Made by a program: the position numbers and the translations under genes. A stretch of DNA of 64,000 nt from assembly GCF_001982605.1 (NCBI RefSeq), contig NZ_MLCN01000013.1, positions 1 to 64,000 on the forward strand, given 5' to 3'. Positions 1 to 8,300 of the stretch are shown piece after piece (position 1 is the first letter of the stretch; each line of letters begins with the position of its first letter). The notes under the pieces were generated by a model, which searched no databases, was not told the origin of the DNA, and saw nothing but the letters and a program-made list of their open reading frames with translations. The DNA comes from Alkanindiges hydrocarboniclasticus. GTDB lineage: Bacteria; Pseudomonadota; Gammaproteobacteria; Pseudomonadales; Moraxellaceae.

Positions 1-50
1 GAACCACCACCACCTGAACCACCACCACCTGAACCACCACCACCAGAACC
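1..50 (-). repeat. Tandem 15-bp repeat encoding Gly4Ser linker
   Basis: The minus strand repeats GGTTCAGGTGGTGGT at least three times and continues past the window edge. In the adhesin frame it encodes (GGGGS)n, a flexible linker following the N-terminal domain. Slippage-prone repeats of this kind can vary in copy number between strains. Confidence 0.8.
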
Positions 51-467
51 CGCCAGGGCCGCCACGCCACCGACCCCTAATGCACCCAGTAACCAGGGCA
101 TTGCTGCAATACCTGTCCCCTCAGCCAGTAATAAAGGCTCAAGTGATTCCAGTGGCAAGTAATCAATTAAAGCAAACGCTCCGCTTTGTGGATTAATTTC
201 AGCAAGCCAGAATGAGCCATCTGCATCCCGCAATACCAGACTGTTACTGGTGCTATTAGCCGCATCAAAGAAGCCATCCAGTGTGACGACATCACCATCT
301 TTTAAAGTCACCACCAGCGAATTGTCGAGTCACTCCATTTTCGCGACATCAGCACGGTTTACCCCCATCTGGACAATAGAAGGTTCATTGAGAGAGATAC
401 GGTTACTGACTGTATTTAATAGTGTATCCGCAGTATTTTTAGAAACAACGAGAATATTGGCGGCCAT
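1..467 (-). pseudogene. BapA-like surface adhesin, 5' end, broken by in-frame TGA
   Basis: Read leftwards from ATG at 467, with a GAGG ribosome-binding site just upstream, the frame encodes an N-terminal domain like the BapA prefix of large Acinetobacter biofilm adhesins (starts MAANILVVSK; later VVTLKDGDVVTLDGFF). Codon 46 is TGA (positions 332-330) between Met-Glu and LDNSLVV; after it the same frame stays open to the window edge through a hydrophobic stretch and a Gly/Ser linker. Before mutation the stop was probably CGA (Arg), one C-to-T change away. No good start codon follows the stop, so the adhesin is probably not made unless the stop is a sequencing error or is read through. The family assignment rests on domain resemblance; the rest of the gene lies outside the window. 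Confidence 0.6.
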
Positions 468-845
468 GGGGTTTTACCTCTTTTAGCGGGGTTCTTAATT
501 AGTCCTTTATTAATTTAGCAGTAGAAAAAACTCACAAATTAAGTAATTAATACTGATGTTTTTTAATATATGAAATTATTTTTGTCATTAATGTGAATTT
601 ATTTGTACTTATGAGCACTTAATGTAAATGAAAAGTAATTCTACAATTAATACTGCCTAAATACTAATCAGCATTACCAAGTAAATATTTTATTACATTA
701 TTTCAAGCCTGAAATAAATAGATTAAAAAACCAGCAATAACACTATTTAACAAAATAACTTCCACCATGTAAGAGTTTTTAGGCTATTACAAAATTTAGG
801 GTTTTAAAAATTTATGTTGGACAGCTGTTTTCAGGATTTAAAATA
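468..845. other. AT-rich intergenic region, divergent promoters expected
   Basis: This 378-base gap separates the leftward adhesin start from the rightward gene at 846. It is strongly AT-rich, has no convincing ORF on either strand, and must hold the start signals of both genes. I could not pick a -35/-10 pair with confidence. Confidence 0.5.
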
Positions 846-2582
846 ATGAGCCAATCCCCTGATTTTAAAGATTTAGTGGAAGAAATTAATCAGTACTTTC
901 GTCTTAAGCAGACAGATATTTTAACCTCCCCCATCTATCCTTTCGTCTTTTTTGTGTCCTATGGCACTAGCAGCCAGCGTGCGCAGGTATGGCAAACTGC
1001 TGACAAAAATTTTGAGCTGGCATGGAAACGCTGCCAGAATTTCTTAGGTAAACTTTATGAAAAAAATCAATCCCTGCCTGAGTTTACCAAAATTGATCTA
1101 GCTTACCAGTTTGAAGAAACCAGTTTTGAGGCACTCCAGCAGCTCATTCAGACGCAGCCGCACAATAATCATTTCCGGCGTGGCATCGCCTTTGATTCGC
1201 GTTTTGAGCTGGCCTTTTTAGAACAGGAATTGTATGGCAACGCCATTATTAAAAGTGAAAAAATCACCCAGCCCGGTTATTTTGATCAGGCCAATTTAAA
1301 TAGCTATTTAAAAAAGAAATATAAACATCAGCCAAATTTATTATTAACTAGCATAAAGAACCAATCAATCATTTTATTTGATACTTTTGGCCTATTCATT
1401 CAGAAAAATACTATTATTAAGCTGCATTCTGTAGGTATGCTTAATGGTATTCGCATTATTGAAGAACACAACTTTAAATCACATATTCGTCATTTAATTA
1501 TAGCCAACGCAGATTTTCTTTATCAGCAAATCCAGCCCAATGGCAAATTTATTTATGGTTATTTTCCCACCTATAATAAAACCCTTAAAAGCTACAATAC
1601 GGTGCGGCACTGCACTTCCCTGTATGCCTTAATTGAGAGTCTGGAAGTCAGTCAGCAGCCACATTACCTGCCCAGAATTAGGCAAGCTATCGAGTACGCC
1701 CTGAAACATTTATATGCCGAGGTGCAAAAAGACCAGCAGATTTTAGGCTATATGCTGGATGGCAACGCCCCCCAACAGGAAATTAAGCTAGGCGCCAATG
1801 CTGCGGCTATCCTGATGATCACCAAGTATTACCAGATGACGCAGGATGCCCAGTATTTGCCGTATGCAGAAAAAATTGCCAAAGGCATCCTGTCGATGGT
1901 GTCTTCCCGTGGTGAAACCACCCATGTGCTGCACTACCCTTCACTTGAACTCAAGGAGCAATTCCGTATTGTTTACTATGATGGTGAGGCGGCATTTGCC
2001 TTGCTACGCCTGTACCAAATCAACCAGTCGCCTGAACTACTGGCCACAGTGGAGCAAATGTTCGAACATTTTATTGCCAAGGATTACTGGAAATATCACG
2101 ATCACTGGCTGAGCTACTGCACCAATGAACTCAGCATGCTAAAGCCAGACCCGCGCTACTTTGAATTTGGCCTCAACAATTACCTTAAAAACCTGAAGTT
2201 TATTAAAAACCGCCAGACAGCTTATGCCACCTTTCTGGAAATGCTGATGTCTGCACATAAGATGGTTCGTCGCCTGCAAGCCAGTCCGCATCAGGATGCA
2301 CAGCAAACTGCACTGCTGGAACAGGCCCGCCTGTCCGAACTGGAAGACACCATTGAGCTGCGGGCACATTATCAGCGCATTGGTTTCTTCTACCCGGAAA
2401 TGGCCATGTATTTTGGCAGTCCGCAAACCATTTTAAATGCCTTCTTCGTGCGGCATGACCGCTTCCGTACCCGCATTGATGACAGTGAGCATAACCTGTC
2501 AGGCTATATTGCCTATTATTTGCATTTTGAGCGGCAATCCCAGCCCCAACACCATTTGGCACAAGCATCCTCATTGGTCTAA
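846..2582 (+). CDS. Unrecognised all-helical protein, possibly alpha/alpha-toroid
   Basis: A 578-residue cytoplasmic protein with no signal peptide or membrane segment. From about residue 220 it shows repeated amphipathic helix pairs rich in Tyr, Leu and Gln (AAAILMITKYYQ, EAAFALLRLYQ), as seen in six-hairpin glycosidase or epimerase-like toroids, with aromatic/His motifs YGYFPTY and RHCTSLYAL near residues 235-265 and DDSEHNLSGYIAYY near the C-terminus. I cannot name the family. The ATG at 846 has CAGGA about 9 bases upstream. It is divergent from the adhesin gene, and a role in surface polysaccharide is only a guess from the toroid-like features and position. The gene body has normal codon use for the window. 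Confidence 0.75.
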   Translation: MSQSPDFKDLVEEINQYFRLKQTDILTSPIYPFVFFVSYGTSSQRAQVWQTADKNFELAWKRCQNFLGKLYEKNQSLPEFTKIDLAYQFEETSFEALQQLIQTQPHNNHFRRGIAFDSRFELAFLEQELYGNAIIKSEKITQPGYFDQANLNSYLKKKYKHQPNLLLTSIKNQSIILFDTFGLFIQKNTIIKLHSVGMLNGIRIIEEHNFKSHIRHLIIANADFLYQQIQPNGKFIYGYFPTYNKTLKSYNTVRHCTSLYALIESLEVSQQPHYLPRIRQAIEYALKHLYAEVQKDQQILGYMLDGNAPQQEIKLGANAAAILMITKYYQMTQDAQYLPYAEKIAKGILSMVSSRGETTHVLHYPSLELKEQFRIVYYDGEAAFALLRLYQINQSPELLATVEQMFEHFIAKDYWKYHDHWLSYCTNELSMLKPDPRYFEFGLNNYLKNLKFIKNRQTAYATFLEMLMSAHKMVRRLQASPHQDAQQTALLEQARLSELEDTIELRAHYQRIGFFYPEMAMYFGSPQTILNAFFVRHDRFRTRIDDSEHNLSGYIAYYLHFERQSQPQHHLAQASSLV

Positions 2583-2737
2583 TGAGGATGGAGATTACTA
2601 ATTCGTTTTAGTGCTGTAAGAAATTGCTGGCGTTTAAAATGACCACTATAAATCTAAAAAAACGATTAAAAAATAAAAATTATCTGTTTTACGAATTTTA
2701 CAATATCCCTTACGCTGAACTCATCGACAAACACTGC

Positions 2738-2760
2738 TGCTGGCCAGTCGCCAGCCAGCA
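2738..2760 (+). promoter_or_regulatory. Hairpin in catalase leader
   Basis: Arms TGCTGGC (2738-2744) and GCCAGCA (2754-2760) pair perfectly around a 9-base loop. It lies just upstream of a short ORF and the catalase gene. It has no U-tract, so it is not a standard terminator. Confidence 0.4.
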
Positions 2761-2784
2761 CTTGCTTGCCCTGAGGAGCAGACC

Positions 2785-2853
2785 ATGAGTACCCCACAAC
2801 GCACGCTGCATATTGTTTTGCAGCATTACGCCGCGCTGGCACAAAACCACTAA
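2785..2853 (+). CDS. Possible 22-residue leader peptide upstream of catalase
   Basis: ATG at 2785 has a strong GAGGAG ribosome-binding site 7-12 bases upstream and opens a 22-codon ORF ending TAA at 2851-2853. The product begins MSTPQRTLH and ends ALAQNH. Its ribosome-binding site is better than that of the catalase gene 49 bases downstream, so translation here could couple to or modulate catalase expression. It is too short to distinguish from chance by composition. Confidence 0.3.
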   Translation: MSTPQRTLHIVLQHYAALAQNH

Positions 2854-2901
2854 TCCTTCGTGTTTGATAACCCAACCTTTAATGAATCCGGGGAAATTAT
2901 A

Positions 2902-4395
2902 ATGAGCCAATGTCCTTATCACCACACCACGACGGCAGGCGCACCTGTTGCCGACAACCAGAACAGCCTAACCGCAGGGCCACGTGGCCCGGTTCTGCTA
3001 CAGGACTGGCAACTGCTTGAAAAGCTGGCCCACCAGAACCGCGAGCGGATTCCTGAGCGGGTTGTACATGCCAAAGGCTGGGGTGCGCATGGCACCTTTA
3101 CCGTAACCCATGATATTTCCCGCTATACCTGTGCCAAAATCTTTGACACGGTGGGCAAGCAAACCCCACTCATTGCGCGGTTTTCTACGGTTGCCGGGGA
3201 ACTGGGTGCAGCAGATGCTGAACGTGATGTACGCGGTTTTGCCCTCAAGTTTTATACCGAACAGGGCAACTGGGATATGGTGGGCAATAATACCCCTGTG
3301 TTTTTTATCCGTGATCCGCTCAAGTTTCCGGATTTTATCCATACCCAAAAGCGCCATCCCCGAACCAATGTGCGCTCGGCCACAGCCATGTGGGATTTCT
3401 GGTCATTATCCCCGGAAAGCCTGCATCAGGTGACCATGTTGATGTCAGATCGCGGCTTGCCAACTGATGTACGCCATATTAACGGCTATGGTTCACATAC
3501 TTATTCATTCTGGAACAAGGCAGGTGAACGCTTCTGGGTAAAATTCCACTTTAAGACCCAGCAAGGCCATCGGCATTATACCAATCGTGAAGCGGCGCAG
3601 GTGATTGGCAAAACCCGGGAGTCCACACAGGAAGATTTATATGCTTCCATTGAACGCGGCTACTACCCGCGCTGGACAATGTATGTGCAGGTCATGCCGG
3701 AAATGCAAGCCCTAAATACGCCGTATAACCCGTTTGATTTGACCAAAGTGTGGCCACATGCAGATTACCCGCTGATTGAAGTGGGAGTGTTTGAGCTGAA
3801 CCGCAATGCCGATAATTATTTCTCGGAAATTGAACAGGTGGCCATGTCGCCCTCCAATATTGTTCCGGGCATTGGCTTTTCACCAGACCACGTATTGCAG
3901 GCACGTATTTTTAGTTATGCCGATGCACACCGCTACCGGATTGGCACCCATTATGAGGCCCTGCCAGTCAATGCACCCCAATGTCCGGTACATCATTACC
4001 ATAAGGATGGGGCCATGCGCTTTACCCCAAACATGCCGCATGCGGATGCTTACTATGAACCCAATTCATTTGGTGGCCCGGTGGCAGACTCACAGGTTAC
4101 CGAACCCCCGTTGCGCCTGCATGCCGATTTTGCAGATCGTTTTAATCACCGCGAGGATGCAGGCAACAATGATTTTGTTCAGGTAACAGCCCTGTTCAAC
4201 CTGTTTAATGCCAAACAAAAGCAGCGCTTGTACCGCAATATCAGTGAAGCCATGGCAGGTGTCGCACCGTTTATTATTGAGCGCCAGCTGGCCCTGTTTG
4301 ACCGCGTGCATCCGGATTATGGCAACGGCGTGCGGCAGGCGCTGGCTGATGATAAAGCCAGTGCGCCACAACAAGCTGAACTGGAAAGCTATTAA
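2902..4395 (+). CDS. katA: Heme catalase, small-subunit type
   Basis: Converts hydrogen peroxide to water and oxygen in the cytoplasm. The 497-residue length matches the small-subunit monofunctional catalases (about 480-500), not the large HPII type. The distal catalytic His56 lies in RVVHAKG, the distal Asn in [11 protein letters not shown] near residue 130, and the heme-ligating Tyr339 in [14 protein letters not shown]. The start is the ATG at 2902 (MSQCPYHH), with GGGG about 8 bases upstream, not the GTG at 2860. The N-terminus carries a Cys/His cluster. It stands alone, and a short ORF and a hairpin precede it. The symbol is by family; katA and katB types are not separable here. Confidence 0.93.
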   Translation: MSQCPYHHTTTAGAPVADNQNSLTAGPRGPVLLQDWQLLEKLAHQNRERIPERVVHAKGWGAHGTFTVTHDISRYTCAKIFDTVGKQTPLIARFSTVAGELGAADAERDVRGFALKFYTEQGNWDMVGNNTPVFFIRDPLKFPDFIHTQKRHPRTNVRSATAMWDFWSLSPESLHQVTMLMSDRGLPTDVRHINGYGSHTYSFWNKAGERFWVKFHFKTQQGHRHYTNREAAQVIGKTRESTQEDLYASIERGYYPRWTMYVQVMPEMQALNTPYNPFDLTKVWPHADYPLIEVGVFELNRNADNYFSEIEQVAMSPSNIVPGIGFSPDHVLQARIFSYADAHRYRIGTHYEALPVNAPQCPVHHYHKDGAMRFTPNMPHADAYYEPNSFGGPVADSQVTEPPLRLHADFADRFNHREDAGNNDFVQVTALFNLFNAKQKQRLYRNISEAMAGVAPFIIERQLALFDRVHPDYGNGVRQALADDKASAPQQAELESY

Positions 4396-4430
4396 AGTGA
4401 GATAGCCTGTTGCTTTTCAGGACAGGAACT

Positions 4431-5081
4431 CTAGGGCAATAGTACCTGCGCCAGCTCAGCCACCGAATGCACGATGGCTAACGGCTGGTACTGGGCCAGC
4501 TCAGCTTCGGAATGCACCCCATAGCTAACACCAATGCGCGGCATGCCAATGGCTTGGGCCATCTGCAGGTCATAGGTCGTATCCCCTACCATTACCGCCC
4601 GCTCAACGCTAATCCCGGTTTCTTCAAGTAATTGCTCCAGCATCAGCGGATGCGGCTTGGAGCGGGCTTCATTGGCACAGCGTGTGGCCTTAAAGCGGTG
4701 CTGGCTTTGGGTCAGGGCCAGTACCCGATCCAGTCCAATACGGTTTTTACCGGTGGCAACAGCCAAGAGAATGTCGTGTTGCTGCAAGCGGGTTAGCAGC
4801 TCATCCACACCACCAAACCAGCGTTGCGTGGCCGAATTGGCCACATAATGCCTGGAATATTCAGCCTGAATCAGTGGATGCAACTCTCCATGTGCCGGAA
4901 ACAGGGTCTGCATCACCTCAGGCAGCCCAAGCCCAATAATGTTCTTGGCAGCATTTGCACACAGATCAATCTGATATTGCTGTGCGGCCCATTGCAGGCT
5001 TTGCACAATTTGCGATACTGAATCAAACAGGGTGCCATCCCAGTCAAAAATGACCAGGTCAAACTGGTTTTTACTACTCAT
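4431..5081 (-). CDS. HAD-superfamily phosphatase, copy 1 of tandem triplet
   Basis: A 216-residue HAD subfamily IA hydrolase, like phosphoglycolate phosphatase or pyrophosphatase PpaX. Motif I is FDWDGT with nucleophile Asp13 and acid/base Asp15; motif II Thr lies in AVATGK; motif III Lys in SKPHP; motif IV is VGDTTYD. The start is ATG at 5081: it overlaps the upstream gene's stop as ATGA and has AGGA just before it, so translation is coupled. A longer reading frame reaching 5156 lies inside the neighbour and is rejected. Substrate unknown. All four catalytic motifs are intact, and this copy is the most divergent of the three. Confidence 0.85.
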   Translation of the reverse strand: MSSKNQFDLVIFDWDGTLFDSVSQIVQSLQWAAQQYQIDLCANAAKNIIGLGLPEVMQTLFPAHGELHPLIQAEYSRHYVANSATQRWFGGVDELLTRLQQHDILLAVATGKNRIGLDRVLALTQSQHRFKATRCANEARSKPHPLMLEQLLEETGISVERAVMVGDTTYDLQMAQAIGMPRIGVSYGVHSEAELAQYQPLAIVHSVAELAQVLLP

Positions 5082-5761
5082 GAATGTCCTAATAGCAAGC
5101 CTTGCAACTCTACCACTGACCGTGCAATGGCTAGGGGTTCCCACGGCTTGAGGCACTGAATATAATAATCAGGATTATGGCCGGTCAGATACGCTGTGCC
5201 CATGCGGGCAACATCCGCCAGCATTGCCATTTCCATGTCCAGCGCAGAATCACCCACCATCAGGGTTCGGGCGGCCTCACAATTAACCTGCCGCACCACA
5301 TCAAGCAAAATGGCTGGATCAGGTTTAATCCGCTTTTTGTCAGCGCACATGATACACGAGAAATAATGCCCAATGGCCAACCGGCTGAGTTCTTCATGTA
5401 CTTCGGCCTGCATGCGCCCTGAAATCAGTGCCAGCTTGTAGCCCAGTTCATGCAGCTTTTGCAGTAACAGGCCAATACCTTCATATAGCTCGGCATGCTG
5501 AAATACCCGGGCCAATCCGGCCAGCTCAAGAATCAGCTGCAAATCATTTAGCTGAATGGTCTGCTTATCACGTAAAAGCTGATCAATGACAGGCAGCAAT
5601 CCACTGTGCTGCAATAGCACGGCATCCGGCATACTGGCTACTGGGCTTTTGGCATCATTAATAAGTCTGACAATGGGGGCAATCGAGTCAAACAGCGTGC
5701 CATCCCAGTCAAAAACAATTAGGTCAAACGCTAGTAGAGGTGAAGCCGTTATCTCATCCAT
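5078..5761 (-). CDS. HAD-superfamily phosphatase, copy 2 of tandem triplet
   Basis: A 227-residue paralog of both neighbours. Motif I is FDWDGT with Asp18/Asp20, motif II Ser is in LISGR, motif III Lys in IKPDP and motif IV is VGDSALDMEMA. It shares with copy 3 the GDSAxDMEMA block, an SGR/AGR motif II region and a C-terminal PLAIA-SV-EL segment, so copies 2 and 3 look like the more recent duplication. The ATG at 5761 has a poor ribosome-binding site and lies 29 bases past the stop of copy 3, consistent with an operon. Substrate unknown. Confidence 0.83.
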   Translation of the reverse strand: MDEITASPLLAFDLIVFDWDGTLFDSIAPIVRLINDAKSPVASMPDAVLLQHSGLLPVIDQLLRDKQTIQLNDLQLILELAGLARVFQHAELYEGIGLLLQKLHELGYKLALISGRMQAEVHEELSRLAIGHYFSCIMCADKKRIKPDPAILLDVVRQVNCEAARTLMVGDSALDMEMAMLADVARMGTAYLTGHNPDYYIQCLKPWEPLAIARSVVELQGLLLGHS

Positions 5762-5790
5762 GACAATTTTTCAAATACTGCTGGCAAGTG

Positions 5791-6459
5791 CTATCGGCCT
5801 AGCAGGAACTGGCTTAGCTCATTAACAGACTCTGCAATAGCCAGTGGTTGCCATGGTTCCAGACGCCTTAGGCAGTATTCTTCATGGTCATGGGTTACAT
5901 AGGCCGTACCCAGCATGGAAACCCGGGCAAGCGTCGCCATTTCCATATCCATGGCAGAATCACCCACCATCAACGCACGGTTTGGCACGCATTCCGCCAA
6001 TGCCAGAATGGCATGAATCATGGCCGGATTAGGCTTGACAGGCCCCTGATCGGAACCCACCACAGAAAAAAAATAATCGTCAATGTTCAGCTCACGCATT
6101 TCTGCCAGCACTTCGGCCTGTGCACGGCCAGCCACCACGGCCATTTTCTGGCCGGATGACCACAGTGCCTGCAACAATTCGGCAACGCCTGCATACAGGG
6201 TCGTGGGTTTGCGAAATGTGGTAAACCCCTCAAGGTTCAGCAGCATTTTCAGGTCATTGACCTGTACCGCATGATCAGCGCTAATGATCTGCTCCAGCAC
6301 CGGGACCATGCCGCTTTCCTGCAAGGCCACTCCCTGCGGGCTTTCCGGCTGTTCTTTTTTGGCATCAAACAGCAGGTCAATAATGGGTGATACCGAATCA
6401 AACAGCGTACCGTCCCAGTCGAAAATAATTAAGTCAAATGAACCAAATGAAGTAATCAA
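5791..6459 (-). CDS. HAD-superfamily phosphatase, copy 3, motif II altered
   Basis: A 222-residue paralog. Motif I is FDWDGT (Asp14/Asp16), motif III Lys is in VKPNP and motif IV is VGDSAMDMEMA. The motif II position, Thr or Ser in the other two copies, is Ala here (VVAGRAQ), which removes the residue that orients the phosphoryl group. It may be weakly active or have a changed role. The start is TTG at 6457-6459 with GGAG about 11 bases upstream; no in-frame ATG fits. It is first of the three genes after rluC, which ends upstream on the same strand. Confidence 0.8.
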   Translation of the reverse strand: MITSFGSFDLIIFDWDGTLFDSVSPIIDLLFDAKKEQPESPQGVALQESGMVPVLEQIISADHAVQVNDLKMLLNLEGFTTFRKPTTLYAGVAELLQALWSSGQKMAVVAGRAQAEVLAEMRELNIDDYFFSVVGSDQGPVKPNPAMIHAILALAECVPNRALMVGDSAMDMEMATLARVSMLGTAYVTHDHEEYCLRRLEPWQPLAIAESVNELSQFLLGR

Positions 6460-6518
6460 ATTTTCTGTAGCTCCATTTTGACTAAAGTCTAATCCTTCCC
6501 GACTATGCCGCCCTCAAC

Positions 6519-7445
6519 CTAAAAACGCAACTGCTGGATCAAATTTTTTATATCGTCCGGCAATTCAGCCTTAATAATTGAATAACCTGGAATTTCAAGC
6601 TGGGTGGCATGCAAGCACAGGCGGCGTACAGGGGCTGCCTGCCACGCTACGTCATGGCCATACTTGTCATCCCCTACGAGTGGATGGCCAATAAACAGGC
6701 CATGTACCCGGATCTGGTGGGTACGTCCGGTTAAGGGGCTGGCATTCACCAGCGTGGCGTGCCTGAGGCGCTCGGCCACCTGCCATAGGGTCTGGCTGGG
6801 CTTGCCCTCGCGTGACACCCTGACCCGCCGCTCCCCATTGGCCAGCTCATAGCGCAGTAGCGGCGCATCAACCATCTGGCTGTCCAGCAACACGTTGCCC
6901 TTAACCAGTGCCTGATAAGTCTTGCGGATTTTCCCGGTACGCAAATAATCCTGTAACAGCTTTAGCGTACTGCGCTTTTTACTGATCATTAGCAGGCCAG
7001 AGGTGTCACGGTCAATGCGGTGTACCAGTTCCAGATAAGGCTTACCCAGCGCCTGACGTAGTGCCTCAATGACCCCAAAAGCTACCCCGCTACCACCATG
7101 CACTGCAATACCGCTTGGCTTATCCAGTACAATCAGTCCTTCATCCTCAAACACAATACGCTGGGTCAGGCTCTGGGCCAGTTCATCACCCACCTTAATC
7201 GGCACCTGCTCGTCTGCTGTGGTCCGGCGTATGGGCGCCACCCGAATCTGGTCACCTGTTTTTAAGCGGGTTTCAGCCTTGACCCGACCCTTGTTCACCC
7301 GCACCTCACCTTCGCGGATCAGGCGATAAATACGGCTTTTGGGTACACCCTTTAAACGGCTAAACAAATAATTATCAATGCGCTGGCCGTCCTGATGTTC
7401 ATCGACGTCAAACCAACTTACCTGCTGCCAGCCTTGTTCAGCCAT
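6519..7445 (-). CDS. rluC: 23S rRNA pseudouridine synthase RluC
   Basis: A 308-residue RluA-family pseudouridine synthase; RluC modifies positions 955, 2504 and 2580 of 23S rRNA. An N-terminal S4-like RNA-binding domain covers roughly residues 18-75 (RIDNYLFSRLKGVPKSRIY), followed by the catalytic domain with Asp145 in HRIDRDTSG. Length and the S4 domain favour RluC over RluA, which lacks S4; RluD is the main alternative. It is divergent from rne, as in many gammaproteobacteria, and the three HAD genes follow on the same strand after a 59-base gap. Confidence 0.9.
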   Translation of the reverse strand: MAEQGWQQVSWFDVDEHQDGQRIDNYLFSRLKGVPKSRIYRLIREGEVRVNKGRVKAETRLKTGDQIRVAPIRRTTADEQVPIKVGDELAQSLTQRIVFEDEGLIVLDKPSGIAVHGGSGVAFGVIEALRQALGKPYLELVHRIDRDTSGLLMISKKRSTLKLLQDYLRTGKIRKTYQALVKGNVLLDSQMVDAPLLRYELANGERRVRVSREGKPSQTLWQVAERLRHATLVNASPLTGRTHQIRVHGLFIGHPLVGDDKYGHDVAWQAAPVRRLCLHATQLEIPGYSIIKAELPDDIKNLIQQLRF

Positions 7446-7637
7446 ACCTAACCTGTATTTATAAAAAATGTGAATTCACCACTTGCAGCAATCAGTTCAT
7501 CGCGCTGAATTTGTCCTTGCAAAGAAGAACCAGTGCGGGTGATGCAAGCAGCCTGTTAAGCCAAGCCCGAATGTTAGCAAAAATAACAAACATGCCTTAA
7601 AAAATCCTGCCTTCCCGTATGCTTAAACGAAAAGGTC

Positions 7638-7646
7638 TGATATAGT
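7638..7646 (+). promoter_or_regulatory. Candidate extended -10 promoter for rne
   Basis: TGATATAGT fits an extended -10 (TGn followed by a TATAAT-like hexamer). No good -35 lies 16-18 bases upstream, which extended -10 promoters tolerate. If used, it would give rne a leader of roughly 650 nucleotides. The call is tentative. Confidence 0.35.
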
Positions 7647-7939
7647 CAGCGCACGGCGGTGATTGCCCATTGCTTTACCGGTTCAGTTGTGCCAATTGCA
7701 CCCTGATGGTAAATGCATAATGGTTATCCCTGATAATGCGCAGCACTGCCTAAGGAATACATCCTGGCCGAGGGTTAAGTATATCGGCAAATCTTGTCAG
7801 CCTGTATGGGTTTTATCAAATACAAACTAATCTGGCTTACAAGTTTAAATGAACCCTGCCTTTATGCAGGTTTAAATGAAAACTGATACACACATAACAG
7901 GTCGCGATCCGCTGTTTTTGGTGTTTTAAAATCAGAAGA

Positions 7940-8070
7940 CAAAACAACTTACCGTATCATGCCAACTGCCATGCGCCATATTACGTGATCCGTAATTGCG
8001 GCAGACACCATAGTCAACATGGTGATGCAGTCTTAAGGAATAACTTAACTTGGTTACGGTAAGCGTTTTG
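7940..8070 (+). promoter_or_regulatory. Multibranched RNA structure in rne leader
   Basis: The closing stem pairs CAAAAC and CTTACCGTA (7940-7956) with TACGGTAAG and GTTTTG (8055-8070), with a 2-by-1 internal loop. Nested inside are CTGCC/GGCAG enclosing ATTACG/CGTAAT, then CACCAT/ATGGTG with a 7-base loop. All stems are mutually compatible and give a closed multiloop of about 131 nucleotides. I recognise no riboswitch signature. Confidence 0.55.
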
Positions 8071-8168
8071 CGATTTTAGCCAAATAACAGGTAGCCCCAA
8101 TCCATTTGATTGGACAAGGCACCGCTATCCGGTGCCAGAGCAAGACTTTGACCTTTGATTAAAAGGAA

Positions 8169-8228
8169 TTAGTACATATCCGTAAATGTGGTTTATCCCC
8201 TTTACGCCCAACAACAGATATGTACTAA
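8169..8228 (+). promoter_or_regulatory. Long hairpin shortly before the rne start
   Basis: The outer arms TTAGTACATATC (8169-8180) and GATATGTACTAA (8217-8228) pair over 12 bp. They are continued by CGTAAA (8181-8186) with TTTACG (8201-8206), leaving a 10-base one-sided bulge (8207-8216) and a 14-base loop. It ends 72 bases before the rne ATG. Position and bulged shape resemble the autoregulatory hairpin hp2 of enterobacterial rne leaders, though the sequence is different. Confidence 0.6.
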
Positions 8229-8300
8229 GAAAGCTCGCCGTTCGCGCGATTATATTGCGAACCGATCTGTGTGTGTGCGTCACTATTAGGTGTCACACCC

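Larger units (their letters stand above)
7446..8300 (+). promoter_or_regulatory. Long structured leader upstream of rne
   Basis: This 855-base gap between rluC and rne has no convincing ORF but is dense in perfect inverted repeats. They include GCCGA/TCGGC (7767-7771/7784-7788), a closing stem at 7940-7956/8055-8070, internal stems at 7966-7970/8000-8004, 7980-7985/7991-7996 and 8006-8011/8019-8024, and an 18-bp interrupted hairpin at 8169-8228. In E. coli the rne leader folds into hairpins that RNase E itself cleaves to control its own level; the same role here is inference from position and structure. The left part must also hold the rluC promoter. Confidence 0.6.

Noticed and set aside
7690-7940. 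Known riboswitch in the rne leader
   Set aside because: I compared it by eye with the TPP, FMN, cobalamin and glycine core motifs and found no match; only unclassified stems remain.
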